Below, in pieces: positions 34,549 to 43,102 of a DNA stretch of 60,210 nt. Below the pieces are notes generated by a model. It saw only the letters and a list, made by a program, of their open reading frames with translations, was not told where the DNA came from and made no database searches. The translations under genes and the position numbers were made by a program. The DNA lies in NCBI GenBank assembly GCA_003155135.1, contig PMFN01000043.1, forward strand, positions 1-60,210, read 5' to 3'. Position 1 is the stretch's first letter; every line of letters starts with the position of its first letter. This DNA comes from Acidimicrobiaceae bacterium (GTDB taxonomy: Bacteria; Actinomycetota; Acidimicrobiia; Acidimicrobiales; RAAP-2).

Positions 34549-35092
34549 TGTGGGGGCCGGTCTCCCCGGAGGCAACCCCGGGCGCGGCGAGCGTCGCCGG
34601 GCGCACCAGGAGGGCAATGACGACGAGCACCGCGCCCGCGGTGATGGCGGCGTCGGCCACGTTGAAGGTTGGCCAGTGCGTGAGGGTGACGAAGTCGACC
34701 ACGGCCCCATGATGGCCGCGAAACAGCCGGTCCGAGAGATTGCCGAGGGCGCCGCCGATCATGAGGCCGAGGGCGACGGCAAGGAGGGTGGAGCCGGCCC
34801 GCCACGCCAAGGCGGCCAGCACCGCCACGAGGACGACCACGAGCAGACCCAGCCAGACCGCATGGCCGGTGAAGAGGCTGAAGGCCGAGCCGGTGTTGTA
34901 GCCGAGGGCAAAGCCGAAGGGGCCGAGCACGTGGGTGCGTCCCGGCCCGAGGTGCTCGAGCGCGAGCGCCTTGGTCACCTGGTCGACCACGACCACCACG
35001 GCGGCGACGCCGAGGGCCACGGCCAGCAGCCGTGGGCCCGTGCCCGAAGGCCTGCGAGATCCGGGGCCCGTTCTCGTGGCCCCCTGGCTCAA
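34541..35092 (-). CDS. lspA: LspA: lipoprotein signal peptidase II
   Basis: A protein of about 183 residues with four membrane helices. Motifs are VVDQVTKALAL in helix 1, NTGSAFSLF, and the catalytic Asp pair in GGALGNLSDRLFRG and FNVADAAI. It cleaves prolipoprotein signal peptides before the lipobox Cys. The track-length frame reaches 35191, but the TTG at 35092 overlaps the stop of the TraR-like gene as TTGA and gives a normal length with a basic N-terminus. rluD overlaps its 3' end, so the three genes are translationally linked. Confidence 0.9.
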   Translation of the reverse strand: MSQGATRTGPGSRRPSGTGPRLLAVALGVAAVVVVVDQVTKALALEHLGPGRTHVLGPFGFALGYNTGSAFSLFTGHAVWLGLLVVVLVAVLAALAWRAGSTLLAVALGLMIGGALGNLSDRLFRGHHGAVVDFVTLTHWPTFNVADAAITAGAVLVVIALLVRPATLAAPGVASGETGPHND

Positions 35093-35925
35093 CGACGCGA
35101 GAGGCCCCCGCTCTTGCACGCCACGCAGAGGCGGGCGTAGGGCAGCGCGCGCAGGCGGGGTTTGGGGATCGGCTCGTGGCAACGCTCGCACGCCCCGTAA
35201 GTCTTCTTCTGGACGCGCACCACCGCGTCGTCGATCTCCTCGACGGCGAGCAGCGCCTGTGCGGAGAGGGCCAGGTCGCGCTCGCGGTCGACGGCGACCG
35301 TGCCGCCCTCGCCGGACTCCTCGTCGAACTGCACGTCACCGGGCTCGCGCTCTTGGGCGAGCGAGTCCGCCTCGGCCTTCAAGTCGGCCGCCTGGCCGAC
35401 GTAGATGGCGCGCTCTTCGGCCAGCAGCTCGAGCTGCTCGGCCAAGAACTTCTCGTCGCTCGCGTACGGCCCGATCGGGACCTTCTTGGCGGGTGCGGGG
35501 GCGGCGGCCACCTTCTTGGTGGCGACCGACTTCGCTGGCGCCTTGGTGGTCGGGGCGGCGCTGGCGTGCTTCTTGGCAGCGCCCGTAACGGCCTTCGCCG
35601 CGTGCGCCTTGGTGGTCGTGGTGGCGGGGACCGGCTTGGTGGCCGGCTTCTTGGTCGTCGTGGCCGCCGGGGCCTTGGCGGCCTTCTTGGCGGGGGCCTT
35701 GGGGGCCGTCTTGGCGGGGGCCTTGGCGGCCGTCTTGGCCGGGGCCTTGGCCGGGACCTTGGCCGCCGGGGCCTTGGCGGCTGCCTTGGTCCCGTTCCCA
35801 CTCACCGCCCGGGGCGCCGCGGACGGCGCCTTCTTCTTGGGCGCGCCGGCCCCCGCTGCCGTCTTGGCTGTGCTCGTGGCCTTCGCAGCGCTGCGCGCCG
35901 GCGTGGCCTTCTTCGTGGGGGTCAT
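35089..35925 (-). CDS. TraR/DksA-type zinc-finger protein with histone-H1-like N-terminal tail
   Basis: A protein of 278 residues in two parts. Residues 1 to about 150 are almost only Lys, Ala, Pro and Thr, with many AKAPAKTA/AKKAAKA-type repeats like the tails of histone H1 and mycobacterial HU. The rest is a TraR/DksA-like domain: a charged helical segment (EKFLAEQLELLAEERAIYVGQAADL), an acidic loop, and a C4 zinc finger CERC-x17-CVAC at the C-terminus. DksA/TraR proteins bind the RNA polymerase secondary channel; the tail suggests added DNA or RNA binding. The ATG at 35925 has GAGGAGG at 4 nt spacing. Its own promoter lies upstream. It is the first gene of the lspA-rluD operon. Confidence 0.85.
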   Translation of the reverse strand: MTPTKKATPARSAAKATSTAKTAAGAGAPKKKAPSAAPRAVSGNGTKAAAKAPAAKVPAKAPAKTAAKAPAKTAPKAPAKKAAKAPAATTTKKPATKPVPATTTTKAHAAKAVTGAAKKHASAAPTTKAPAKSVATKKVAAAPAPAKKVPIGPYASDEKFLAEQLELLAEERAIYVGQAADLKAEADSLAQEREPGDVQFDEESGEGGTVAVDRERDLALSAQALLAVEEIDDAVVRVQKKTYGACERCHEPIPKPRLRALPYARLCVACKSGGLSRR

Positions 35926-35995
35926 GGGTCCTCCTCTTGGGCCAGCGGCCCAACGTTGCCGCCTGGATCGAGCCGGGGCGCGGCCAGGGGCGGTG

Positions 35996-36024
35996 ACCAT
36001 ACAGAAACACCGACACAGCGGCAA
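35996..36024 (-). promoter_or_regulatory. Promoter of the TraR-like/lspA/rluD operon
   Basis: TTGCCG (36024-36019), 17-nt spacer, TATGGT (36001-35996). The start would be near 35989, giving a leader of about 64 nt. Confidence 0.6.
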
Positions 36025-36033
36025 AACTTCCCG

Positions 36034-36067
36034 GACACCGCCGTGTCGCACCATCCCCGAGTGGGGA
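36034..36067 (-). terminator. Two tandem hairpins after divIVA
   Basis: TCCCC-GAGT-GGGGA (36054-36067) and GACAC-CGCC-GTGTC (36034-36047) lie 16-49 nt past the divIVA stop and just before the next promoter. On the minus strand a TTTT follows about 6 nt after the second stem. A transcription stop between division genes and the TraR operon is plausible. Confidence 0.4.
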
Positions 36068-36082
36068 ATCGGTGGCTGGAGG

Positions 36083-36838
36083 CTAGTCGCCCGAGGGGGT
36101 ACCCTCGGCGCCGGCCGGTCCGCGCAGGTCGAGCACCTGCCCGTTGCCCGCGCCCTGCTCGGACTCGGGACGCGGTGCCGGGCGCTCGCTGCGGCCCTCG
36201 GCCGAGCGCACGCCGCCGTTGCGGGGGCGCTGGGCCATGAGCGAGGCGGCCGGCTGGACGTTCTCGTCCACCCATTTGAGTACCTCGTTGAGCGAGGCGC
36301 GCAGCCGGTTGCGCTCGGCCTCGAGGTGCCGTGCCATGTTCTCGACGTCATTGGCCAGCTGGCCTCGCAGCCCTTCGAGGCGCGCCACCTCCTGGCGCAG
36401 GTGGACCTCGGACTCCTCGCTGGCGAGGCGGGCGCGCTCTTCGGCGTTGGCGACGGTGGCCCGGGCACGCTCCTCGGCCTGGGCGAGGATCTCGGCCGCC
36501 TCGGACTCGGTCTCGCGGCGGGTCTGGTCGACGAACTTCTGGGCCAGGAGCAAGGTCCGCTGGAGGGTCTCGTCCGCGATGGGCTCGGCGGCGACCGCGG
36601 CGGGGGCGGCGGCGGCGGGGTTCTCCCGTCGCTCGCTCTCGAGCTGCGCGATGCGCTCGGAGGCCTGGCGCAGGCGCTCGTTGGCCTGGCGGAGCTGCTC
36701 GCTCATCGCTTCGGCCTCGACGGCCGCCTTCTCGAGGTACTCGTCGACCTCGTCGACGTTGTAGCCCTTCAGGCCGAGGCGGAATTCGACGGTGCGGAGC
36801 GTCTCGAGGGTCGATTGCGTCGGAGGGGCGCTGTCCAT
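36083..36838 (-). CDS. divIVA: DivIVA/Wag31-type polar growth and division protein
   Basis: A protein of 251 residues. The N-terminal DivIVA lipid-binding domain is recognisable (LETLRTVEFRLGLKGYNVDEVDEYLEKAA) and is followed by two long coiled-coil segments (about 40-75 and 95-190) separated by an Ala/Pro-rich linker. The C-terminal tail is low-complexity and ends EGTPSGD. In actinobacteria this protein marks poles and septa and directs cell-wall synthesis. It sits after yggT as usual. The ATG at 36838 is chosen because TACACT lies 6 nt upstream, so it can be transcribed as a leaderless mRNA independently of the dcw operon. Confidence 0.92.
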   Translation of the reverse strand: MDSAPPTQSTLETLRTVEFRLGLKGYNVDEVDEYLEKAAVEAEAMSEQLRQANERLRQASERIAQLESERRENPAAAAPAAVAAEPIADETLQRTLLLAQKFVDQTRRETESEAAEILAQAEERARATVANAEERARLASEESEVHLRQEVARLEGLRGQLANDVENMARHLEAERNRLRASLNEVLKWVDENVQPAASLMAQRPRNGGVRSAEGRSERPAPRPESEQGAGNGQVLDLRGPAGAEGTPSGD

Positions 36839-36844
36839 CCGGGC

Positions 36845-36850
36845 AGTGTA
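36845..36850 (-). promoter_or_regulatory. Leaderless -10 of divIVA
   Basis: TACACT on the minus strand, 6 nt before the ATG at 36838. No clear -35. Confidence 0.6.
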
Positions 36851-36887
36851 CCGCTCCCCCACGCGAGGTTGGGTGAGGGCGGGGCGA

Positions 36888-37160
36888 TCAGGCCCTGAGC
36901 AGGGGCACGACCACGATCTGGGCGACGATCACCACGACGAGCACCGAGAGGTCGATGCTCGCGCCGCCCGCACGCACCGGGGGCAGGATCCGGCGCACCG
37001 GGCGTAGCACCGGCTCGGTGATGGCGTCGAGGACGCGCACCACGCCGTAGAGGGCCGTGCCCTCACGGGCGGGGAACCAGCTGAGCAGGGCTCGGGCGAT
37101 GAGGAGGATGACGTAGAGCTCAACGAGCCAGGCCAGAAGCCCGAAGATCCCCACCAGCAA
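36888..37160 (-). CDS. yggT: YggT-family membrane protein
   Basis: A protein of 90 residues with two hydrophobic helices (LAWLVELYVILLIARALLSWF and SIDLSVLVVVIVAQIVVVPLL) flanking the conserved VLDAITEPVLRPVRRILPP loop, the YggT signature. Its molecular role is not firmly known; it is regularly found between sepF and divIVA in Gram-positive division clusters. The start is uncertain: TTG at 37160 directly follows the sepF stop, and GTG at 37154 is equally possible. Confidence 0.9.
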   Translation of the reverse strand: MLVGIFGLLAWLVELYVILLIARALLSWFPAREGTALYGVVRVLDAITEPVLRPVRRILPPVRAGGASIDLSVLVVVIVAQIVVVPLLRA

Positions 37161-37733
37161 TCAGGCGCGACCGAAGCCGCGCTCTTGCAGGCGCTGACGC
37201 TCCTCGTCGGAGACCTTCACGTTGGTGGGTGCGAGCAGGAACACCTGGTCGGCCACCTTCTCCATCTCGCCGCTTAGGGCATAGGTCACGCCGCTGCAGA
37301 AGTCGATCATGCGTCGCTGGAGGTCGCGGTCGGCCACCTGGAGGTTGACGATGACCGGTCGGTTGGCCTTCAAGACGTCGGCGATCTCTTTCGCGTCGCC
37401 AAAGCGCGAGGGCGCGACGACGTGGACGCGGGCCAGGGCGTCGCCGACCGGCATGGGCCGGATGGCGGTGGGCCTCGGGGCCGAAGGGGTCGCACTCTGC
37501 GGGGACTGGCTCACGGGGACCGCCGTGCCGTTGTCGCGCGGGATCGGCCGGATGCGCCCCGAGGGTGTGGGGGCGACACGCTGGTCGGGCTCGTCTTGGT
37601 CCGCGCCGTTGTCGACCCTGGTCACCGACGAGAAGCCGCGCGGGGCGCGGTCCTCGTAGTCGTCGTACTCGTCGTACTCGTCGTCGACGAGTCCGAGGTA
37701 GACCATGGTCTTCTTCAGGAACGAGGTAGCCAT
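37161..37733 (-). CDS. sepF: SepF: FtsZ membrane tether
   Basis: A protein of 190 residues. The N-terminal amphipathic membrane-binding helix (ATSFLKKTMVYLGL) is followed by an acidic DEYDEYDDYEDR stretch, a variable linker, and the SepF core from about residue 100 (ARVHVVAPSRFGDAKEIADVLKANRPVIVNL, then RMIDFCSGVTYALSGEMEKVADQVFLLAP). Actinobacteria lack FtsA, and SepF takes its place in anchoring the Z-ring. The ATG at 37733 has AGGAG at 7 nt spacing. It lies 88 nt downstream of yggS. Confidence 0.95.
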   Translation of the reverse strand: MATSFLKKTMVYLGLVDDEYDEYDDYEDRAPRGFSSVTRVDNGADQDEPDQRVAPTPSGRIRPIPRDNGTAVPVSQSPQSATPSAPRPTAIRPMPVGDALARVHVVAPSRFGDAKEIADVLKANRPVIVNLQVADRDLQRRMIDFCSGVTYALSGEMEKVADQVFLLAPTNVKVSDEERQRLQERGFGRA

Positions 37734-37821
37734 CGCATATCTCCTGGGCCTAAGCGTAGTGCGTGATCGAGCGGCAGCGGTGAACGGCGCGCAGGATGCC
37801 GCAGGGGTGTGGCTGCCCTGC

Positions 37822-38484
37822 TCATCGGCCGGTTCGCGCCGTGCGCGGCGGCCGGTCGCCGAAGAGCCCGCGCCCGATGCGCACCGAGGTGCTGCCCTCG
37901 GCCACGGCCGCCTCGAGGTCGTCGGACATGCCCATCGAACGCTCGGGGAGACCGAGGCCATCGGCGAGGCGGCGCACCGAGCGAAACGCCGCCCGGGCGC
38001 CGGGACCCTGGGGGGCCACGGTCATGAGGCCGACAACGTCGAGGCCGAGGTCGCGCAGCTCGGCGACGAGGGCGCCGGCGTCATCTTCTGAGCAGCCGTT
38101 TCGCCCCGCGACGTCGCTCACGTCGACCTCGACCATGACCCGCGCACCGGGATGGTGGCGGGCGATGGCCTCCCCCTCGACCCGGCGGGCCACGCTCTCG
38201 AAGCAGTCCACGACCGCAGCCAGGGCGCGCACCTTGTTGCGCTGGATCGCGCCGAGGTAGTGCCACGACAGCGCACCGGCCCCTGGGTCGGCGGCAAGGG
38301 CCTCGGCCTTGCCCAGGAGCTCCTGGGCGTAGTTCTCCCCCACCACGTGGAGACCGTTGGCGAGCGCGGCACGCACGGCGTCGGGCCCGAACCCCTTGGT
38401 CACCGCCATCACGGTGATCGTGTCGGCGTCACCGCCCGCCGACGCGATGCGCTCGCGTACCTCGGCGAGGCGAACCCCCACCAC
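37822..38484 (-). CDS. yggS: YggS/PLPBP: PLP homeostasis protein
   Basis: A single-domain TIM-barrel PLP-binding protein of 220 residues. The PLP Lys is in TVMAVTKGFG, followed by HVVGENYAQELLGKAEAL, WHYLGAIQRNKVRAL and the phosphate-binding SMGMSDDLEAAVAEGSTSVRIGRGLFG at the C-terminus. The family keeps free PLP low and affects amino-acid balance; it has no known catalytic activity. The GTG start at 38484 is one of several possible. It stands between ftsZ and sepF as in most Gram-positives. The laccase-domain gene (ylmD/yfiH) often found beside it is absent. Confidence 0.92.
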   Translation of the reverse strand: MVGVRLAEVRERIASAGGDADTITVMAVTKGFGPDAVRAALANGLHVVGENYAQELLGKAEALAADPGAGALSWHYLGAIQRNKVRALAAVVDCFESVARRVEGEAIARHHPGARVMVEVDVSDVAGRNGCSEDDAGALVAELRDLGLDVVGLMTVAPQGPGARAAFRSVRRLADGLGLPERSMGMSDDLEAAVAEGSTSVRIGRGLFGDRPPRTARTGR

Positions 38485-38522
38485 GGCGGGGTCGATCGGC
38501 GGCGCGCCCGCCCCGGGGGGGC

Positions 38523-39653
38523 TCAGCGGAGGAAGGAGGGGACGTCGAACTCGTCGTCGCCGAGGTCGAGCTCCTCGTCCTCGGCGTCGGCGAAGATGTC
38601 GACGGTGGACACGGGCTCCAAGCCGAGTGAGCCGCCCGCACTGCCGCTGTTGCCTGAGCCGGCCGACGCCGTGCCGGCCGATGCCGCCCGTCCGCCCTCT
38701 TCCCAGCGCTCGAAGCCCGCGGCGATGACCGTGACGCGCACCTCGTCGCCCATGTTGTCGTCGATGACCGCCCCGAAGATGATGTTGGCGTCGGGGTGGG
38801 CCACCGAGTGGATGATCTCGGCCGCTTCATTGACCTCGAAGAGGCCGAGATCGGTGCCGCCTGCGATGTTGAGCAGGATGCCGCGGGCCCCTTCGATGGA
38901 GGCCTCCAACAGCGGGCTCGTGATCGCCGCGCGTGCCGCATTGACCGCACGCCCCTCCCCGGTGGCCGAGCCGATGCCCATGATGGCGGTGCCGGCATTG
39001 GTCATGACCATCTTCACGTCGGCGAAGTCGGTGTTGATGAGGCCCGGGACGGTGATGAGGTCGGTGATGCCCCGGACGCCTTGGAGCAGGACCTCGTCGG
39101 CGATCTTGAACGCGTTGACCATCGAGGTCTTGTCGTTCGAGACGGTGAGGAGCCGGTCGTTCGGGATGACGATGAGGGTGTCGACCTTCTCCTTCAGGAT
39201 CTGGATGCCCTTCTCGGCCTGCATGGCGCGCCGGCGCCCCTCGAAGGTGAAGGGCCGGGTCACGACCCCGATGGTGAGGGCCCCGACGCTCTTTGCGATC
39301 TCGGCCACGACCGGTGCGGCGCCGGTGCCGGTGCCTCCGCCCTTGCCGGCGGTGATGAAGACCATGTCAGCGCCCTGGAGCGCCTCTTCGATCTCGCCGC
39401 GGTGCTCCTCGGCGGCCTGGCGGCCCACCTCGGGATCGCTGCCCGCTCCGAGGCCGCGCGTGAGCTGGCGGCCGATGTCGAGCTTCAGGTCGGCGTCGCT
39501 CATCAGCAGCGCCTGGGCGTCGGTGTTCGCGGCGATGAACTCGACGTTGCGCAGTCCCGCCTCGATCATCCGGTTCACGGCGTTCACACCGCCTCCACCG
39601 ACCCCGAGCACCTTGATGACGGCGAGGTAATTGCTCTGTGGCGGAACGGTCAT
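38523..39653 (-). CDS. ftsZ: FtsZ: tubulin-like cell-division GTPase
   Basis: A protein of 376 residues. The GTP-binding segments are [16 protein letters not shown] (15-30), AANTDAQAL (41-49) and the tubulin signature [12 protein letters not shown] (103-114). The T7 catalytic loop is [15 protein letters not shown] short variable linker leads to the C-terminal peptide [11 protein letters not shown], which SepF and other partners bind. SD GAGGGAG lies 3 nt before the ATG. The gene has its own promoter in the 220-bp gap after ftsQ, with an inverted repeat in the leader. Confidence 0.98.
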   Translation of the reverse strand: MTVPPQSNYLAVIKVLGVGGGGVNAVNRMIEAGLRNVEFIAANTDAQALLMSDADLKLDIGRQLTRGLGAGSDPEVGRQAAEEHRGEIEEALQGADMVFITAGKGGGTGTGAAPVVAEIAKSVGALTIGVVTRPFTFEGRRRAMQAEKGIQILKEKVDTLIVIPNDRLLTVSNDKTSMVNAFKIADEVLLQGVRGITDLITVPGLINTDFADVKMVMTNAGTAIMGIGSATGEGRAVNAARAAITSPLLEASIEGARGILLNIAGGTDLGLFEVNEAAEIIHSVAHPDANIIFGAVIDDNMGDEVRVTVIAAGFERWEEGGRAASAGTASAGSGNSGSAGGSLGLEPVSTVDIFADAEDEELDLGDDEFDVPSFLR

Positions 39654-39761
39654 GAACTCCCTCGATGTTCGTACGGAAACGGGCAGCTCATGATGACTTG
39701 TCTCCCCCTCGAGCCGCCGGCAGGTGCTGATCGATGCGCTCTGTCGCCCCGCCTGGATCTC

Positions 39762-39782
39762 TCAACCTGTTCTGCAGGTTGA
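39762..39782. repeat. Perfect inverted repeat in the ftsZ leader
   Basis: TCAACCTG-TTCTG-CAGGTTGA: 8-bp arms and 5-nt loop, about 18-38 nt downstream of the predicted ftsZ transcription start. It could be an operator for a dimeric repressor, an mRNA hairpin, or a weak terminator for ftsQ transcripts. Confidence 0.6.
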
Positions 39783-39806
39783 ATCACCCCAGGTAGCGCG
39801 CCCACA

Positions 39807-39834
39807 CGATACGAGGGCGGCCCCCCGTGGTCAA
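39807..39834 (-). promoter_or_regulatory. ftsZ promoter
   Basis: TTGACC (39834-39829), 16-nt spacer, TATCGT (39812-39807) on the minus strand. The start would be near 39800, with a leader of about 147 nt. Confidence 0.65.
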
Positions 39835-39873
39835 GCACACGCCAGGCGCCGTGCACGCCGCGCGCCACGGTCG

Positions 39874-40764
39874 TCACGGGCCCGTCACCACCGGCGAGTC
39901 GGGAACGGTGACGTCGAGCACATCGCCGGGGTGCAGGTTGGCCCCCGCCAGGAGCGACGCCACGTCCTCGTATTTCGCGGGCAGCTCGGCCGTGCTGCCG
40001 AGCAGCACGCTCACCGGCGACGTGAGCGCCAGGCTGACCTGGCCGGTCGCGTCGACGCTGACGGTGCTCACCTGGGCGGCGAAGGCGGCCGGCAGGCTGG
40101 TGAGGACGGCGAGCCCGGGGGCGGCCGCCGGGCTGAGTGAGGCCCCGGCCGCCGGCACGGTGCCGGGCACCACGAGGTGGACAAGCCCGCTCGGCGCGCT
40201 CGGCTGGCTGGCCAGGACCCTGCCAGTGGCGTCGACCAGGTCGAAGCCCCCGGTGTGGGCCACGACGGCGGCCGGCGTGCGCTCGGTGAGCGTGATGCGC
40301 ACACCGTCGGGCCACGAGCGGCGGACCTGGGCGCTCTTGACCCAGGGCAGAGCCTCGATGGCCGTGGCTGCCGCACCGGTGTTGACGTCGAGGAGGGGCG
40401 GGTGCGACGCAAGGCCGGCGGCGGCGGCGACCGAGGCGGCCGGGGTGTGGACCGCCCCCTCGACGGTGACCACCTTGGCCGAGAACATGGGCGTGTGCAG
40501 CAGGAACCAGGACCCGACGGCCGCGCCGGCGAGCACCACGACGGCGACCAACACGGCGAGTCGGCGCCGCCCCTGGCGGCGGGTGACCTCGGCGCGGCGC
40601 GCCGAGATGCGCGGGTCGACGCGCGGCGCGCTGGCTCGTCTCGATGCGCCCCGCTCCCGGTCGGTGGCCACGCCAACGCGGCGCCGTGGCCACCAGCGCC
40701 GACGGGGCTCGTCCGAGTTGGCCGACTGCTGCTTCTTCGGCCGAGCGGCCGTCGTGGTGCTCAT
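39874..40764 (-). CDS. ftsQ: FtsQ: divisome membrane protein
   Basis: A bitopic protein of 296 residues. A basic, disordered cytoplasmic N-terminus (about 65 residues, RRRWWPRRR) precedes one helix (LAVLVAVVVLAGAAVGSWFLL). The POTRA domain follows (FSAKVVTVEGAVHTPAASVAAAAGL, LPWVKSAQVRRSWPDGVRITLTERTPAAVV), then the beta domain. FtsQ links the early and late divisome through FtsB and FtsL. The ATG overlaps the murB stop (ATGA). No FtsA gene follows, as expected in actinobacteria. Confidence 0.93.
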   Translation of the reverse strand: MSTTTAARPKKQQSANSDEPRRRWWPRRRVGVATDRERGASRRASAPRVDPRISARRAEVTRRQGRRRLAVLVAVVVLAGAAVGSWFLLHTPMFSAKVVTVEGAVHTPAASVAAAAGLASHPPLLDVNTGAAATAIEALPWVKSAQVRRSWPDGVRITLTERTPAAVVAHTGGFDLVDATGRVLASQPSAPSGLVHLVVPGTVPAAGASLSPAAAPGLAVLTSLPAAFAAQVSTVSVDATGQVSLALTSPVSVLLGSTAELPAKYEDVASLLAGANLHPGDVLDVTVPDSPVVTGP

Positions 40765-41696
40765 CGTGGCTCTCCTGTCCGCGTAAAGCCGATCCTGCGC
40801 ACCTCGGCGACCAGCTCGACCCCGGTGCGCTCGGCGACCACCGAGCGCACCTGGTCCATGAGCCGGTCGACGTCGTCCGCGCTCCCCCCGTCGTCGGCCT
40901 GGATGAAGTTGGCGTGCTTCTCAGACACCTGGGCGGTCCCGAGGCGGTAGCCCCGCAGGCCGGCCTCGTCGATGAGCCGACCGGCCGAGTCACCGGGGGG
41001 GTTGGTGAAGACCGAGCCGGCGTTGCTCCCCCCGGGCTGGTGCTCGCGTCGCCAGCGCACGATCGAGCGCAGCTCCTCTCGGCCCGCTGCTTCGTCCCCA
41101 CGCCCGAGGGCGAACTCCGCCCAGCTCACGACCTCGCTCTGGGCCACCGACGAGCGGCGGTAGCCGTAGCCGAGATGCTCGACCCCGTCGATGCCCTCGC
41201 GGCCCGAGGCGAGGTCCAGCCACCGGTAGGTGACGAGCGACGCCGCGGTGTCCGAGCCGTGGCCCCCGGCGTTCATGCGCACGGCCCCGCCCACCGAGCC
41301 GGGCACGCCGACGGCCCACTCCATGCCCCGAAGCCCGAGCGCCACGCACCGACGGGCGAGGACGGGCAGCTCGAGGGCGGCCCCGGCGCGGACCCGCTCG
41401 GTCCCGTCGACCTCGCCCAGGTGGTCGAACCAGGCAAATCCACCGCTCAGGTGCACGACGACGCCCTCGAAACCGGCATCGGCGACGAGCAGGTTCGAGC
41501 CCTTGCCGAGCACGAGCAGTGCGACGTCGCGCCCCGAGAGCGCCTCGCGCACGGCGATGAGGTCCTCTTCGTCGCCTGCCTCGACGAACACCGCGGCCGG
41601 GCCGCCGACCCGGTAGGTGCTGAGCGCCCCGAGCGGGTGGGCGAGCTGGGCGCGCGCGCCCAGGGCGGCGGCGACCGCCTCGAGCTCGGGCGTCAC
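40761..41696 (-). CDS. murB: MurB: UDP-N-acetylenolpyruvoylglucosamine reductase
   Basis: An FAD enzyme of 311 residues that reduces UDP-GlcNAc-enolpyruvate to UDP-MurNAc. Motifs are LSTYRVGGPAAVFVE (FAD), LVLGKGSNLLVADAGF, GMEWAVGVPGSVGGAVRMNAGG, GYRRSS, and the catalytic Ser in GGSNAGSVFTNPPGDSAG with the late Glu in VSEKHANFI. The GTG at 41696 overlaps the murC stop as GTGA. It is a type I-like enzyme. Placement between murC and ftsQ is common in Gram-positives. Confidence 0.95.
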   Translation of the reverse strand: MTPELEAVAAALGARAQLAHPLGALSTYRVGGPAAVFVEAGDEEDLIAVREALSGRDVALLVLGKGSNLLVADAGFEGVVVHLSGGFAWFDHLGEVDGTERVRAGAALELPVLARRCVALGLRGMEWAVGVPGSVGGAVRMNAGGHGSDTAASLVTYRWLDLASGREGIDGVEHLGYGYRRSSVAQSEVVSWAEFALGRGDEAAGREELRSIVRWRREHQPGGSNAGSVFTNPPGDSAGRLIDEAGLRGYRLGTAQVSEKHANFIQADDGGSADDVDRLMDQVRSVVAERTGVELVAEVRRIGFTRTGEPR

Positions 41697-43102
41697 GGCC
41701 GCTGCTCCCCGGGCTCCCCGAGTGCGGCCAGGCCCAGCAGCTCGTCGGGCAGCTCGGTGAGGTCGCCCGCGCCGAGGGTCAGGCACAGGTCGCCGTCACG
41801 CAGCTCGCCGGCGACGACCGCCACCAGGTCGCTGCGCGTCGGGGCGTAGAGGACCCGCGCCCCGGGGCTCTGCGCCCGCACCGCCTCGACCACGAGTGCG
41901 CCCGAGACGCCCGGGACAGGCGGCTCGCCGGCGCTGTAGACGTCGGTGACGACCACCACGTCGGCGTCGGTGAAGGCGCCGGCGAACGTGTCGGCGAGGG
42001 CGGCAGTGCGCGTGTAGCGGTGTGGCTGGAAGACGGCCACAACCCTCCTCCAGTCGCCCGCGCTCGCGGCCGCCAGCGCGGCACGCACCTCGCTCGGCAG
42101 GTGGGCGTAGTCGTCGACGAAGGTGACACCGTTGCGCTCGCCCCGGAACTCGAAGCGCCGGGGCACCCCGGCGAAGCGGGCGAGGGCGGCGGCGGCGGCC
42201 TCGAACGGTGCGCCGACCTGGAGGGCGGCGACGGCGGCGACGGCCGCGTTGCGGGCGTTGTGGAGCCCCGGCACCGGCACCGACAACCGGCCGAGCCGGC
42301 CGCCCGGCCCGACCAGGTCGAAGGCGACGGCGCTGCGTCCGAGTTCCACGTCCTCCATCACGTAGGTGGCCGACGAGTCCACCCCGACGCTGATCGCCCC
42401 GTGGCGCGCGCCCACCCGGGCCGCGCTCGGGTCGTCGGCGCCGACAACCGAGCCGAGCGGGGCCCGGGCGACCAGGGCCTCGAAGGCGGCCTCGAGCGTC
42501 TCGAACGTGCCGTAGTGGTCCAGGTGGTCCGCCTCGATGTTGGTCACGACCGCCAGGGCGGGCTCGAGGACCTCGAACGTGCCGTAGCTCTCGTCGGCCT
42601 CGACCACCAAGAGGTCGCCGCTGTCCCACACCGCATTGGCGCCGATCTGGCCCACGTCCGCACCGATCAAAAACGACGGGGCGAGGCCGGCCTCGACCAG
42701 GATGAGGGCCAGCATCGACGAGGTCGTGGTCTTGCCGTGGGTGCCCGCCACCGCCACCGTGCGGCGGGTGGCGGTGATGGCGGCGAGCATCTCGGCCCGG
42801 CGCACCACCACGATGCCACGGCGGCGGGCCGCGTCGAGCTCGACATTGTCGGGCGCCACCGCCGGTGAGGCCGTGACCAGGTCCGCCCCCGCCACGTTGG
42901 CCGCCGCATGCCCGATGGCCACGGGGATGCCCTGGGCCACCAGGCGCTCGGTCACCGGCGAGGCCTTGAGGTCGCTCCCGGTCACCACGTGCCCCATGGC
43001 GGCGAGGACGCTCGCAATGGCACTCATCCCTGCCCCGCCGACGCCGACGATGTGGATCGCGCGTGCCTCGCCGAGGCCGAGGGGGGCGTCAGGACCGGGC
43101 AT
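41693..43102 (-). CDS. murC: MurC: UDP-N-acetylmuramate-L-alanine ligase
   Basis: A Mur ligase of 469 residues. The N-terminal Rossmann motif is IHIVGVGGAGMSAIASVL, the ATP P-loop is VAGTHGKTTTSSM, and the central motifs are VVEADESYGTFEVL and NIEADHLDHYGTFE. The C-terminal domain carries FVDDYAHLPSEVRAAL and QPHRYTRTAAL. It adds L-Ala, the first residue of the stem peptide. The ATG overlaps the end of murG by 14 nt. It is one of only two Mur ligases in the cluster, with murE. Confidence 0.96.
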   Translation of the reverse strand: MPGPDAPLGLGEARAIHIVGVGGAGMSAIASVLAAMGHVVTGSDLKASPVTERLVAQGIPVAIGHAAANVAGADLVTASPAVAPDNVELDAARRRGIVVVRRAEMLAAITATRRTVAVAGTHGKTTTSSMLALILVEAGLAPSFLIGADVGQIGANAVWDSGDLLVVEADESYGTFEVLEPALAVVTNIEADHLDHYGTFETLEAAFEALVARAPLGSVVGADDPSAARVGARHGAISVGVDSSATYVMEDVELGRSAVAFDLVGPGGRLGRLSVPVPGLHNARNAAVAAVAALQVGAPFEAAAAALARFAGVPRRFEFRGERNGVTFVDDYAHLPSEVRAALAAASAGDWRRVVAVFQPHRYTRTAALADTFAGAFTDADVVVVTDVYSAGEPPVPGVSGALVVEAVRAQSPGARVLYAPTRSDLVAVVAGELRDGDLCLTLGAGDLTELPDELLGLAALGEPGEQRP

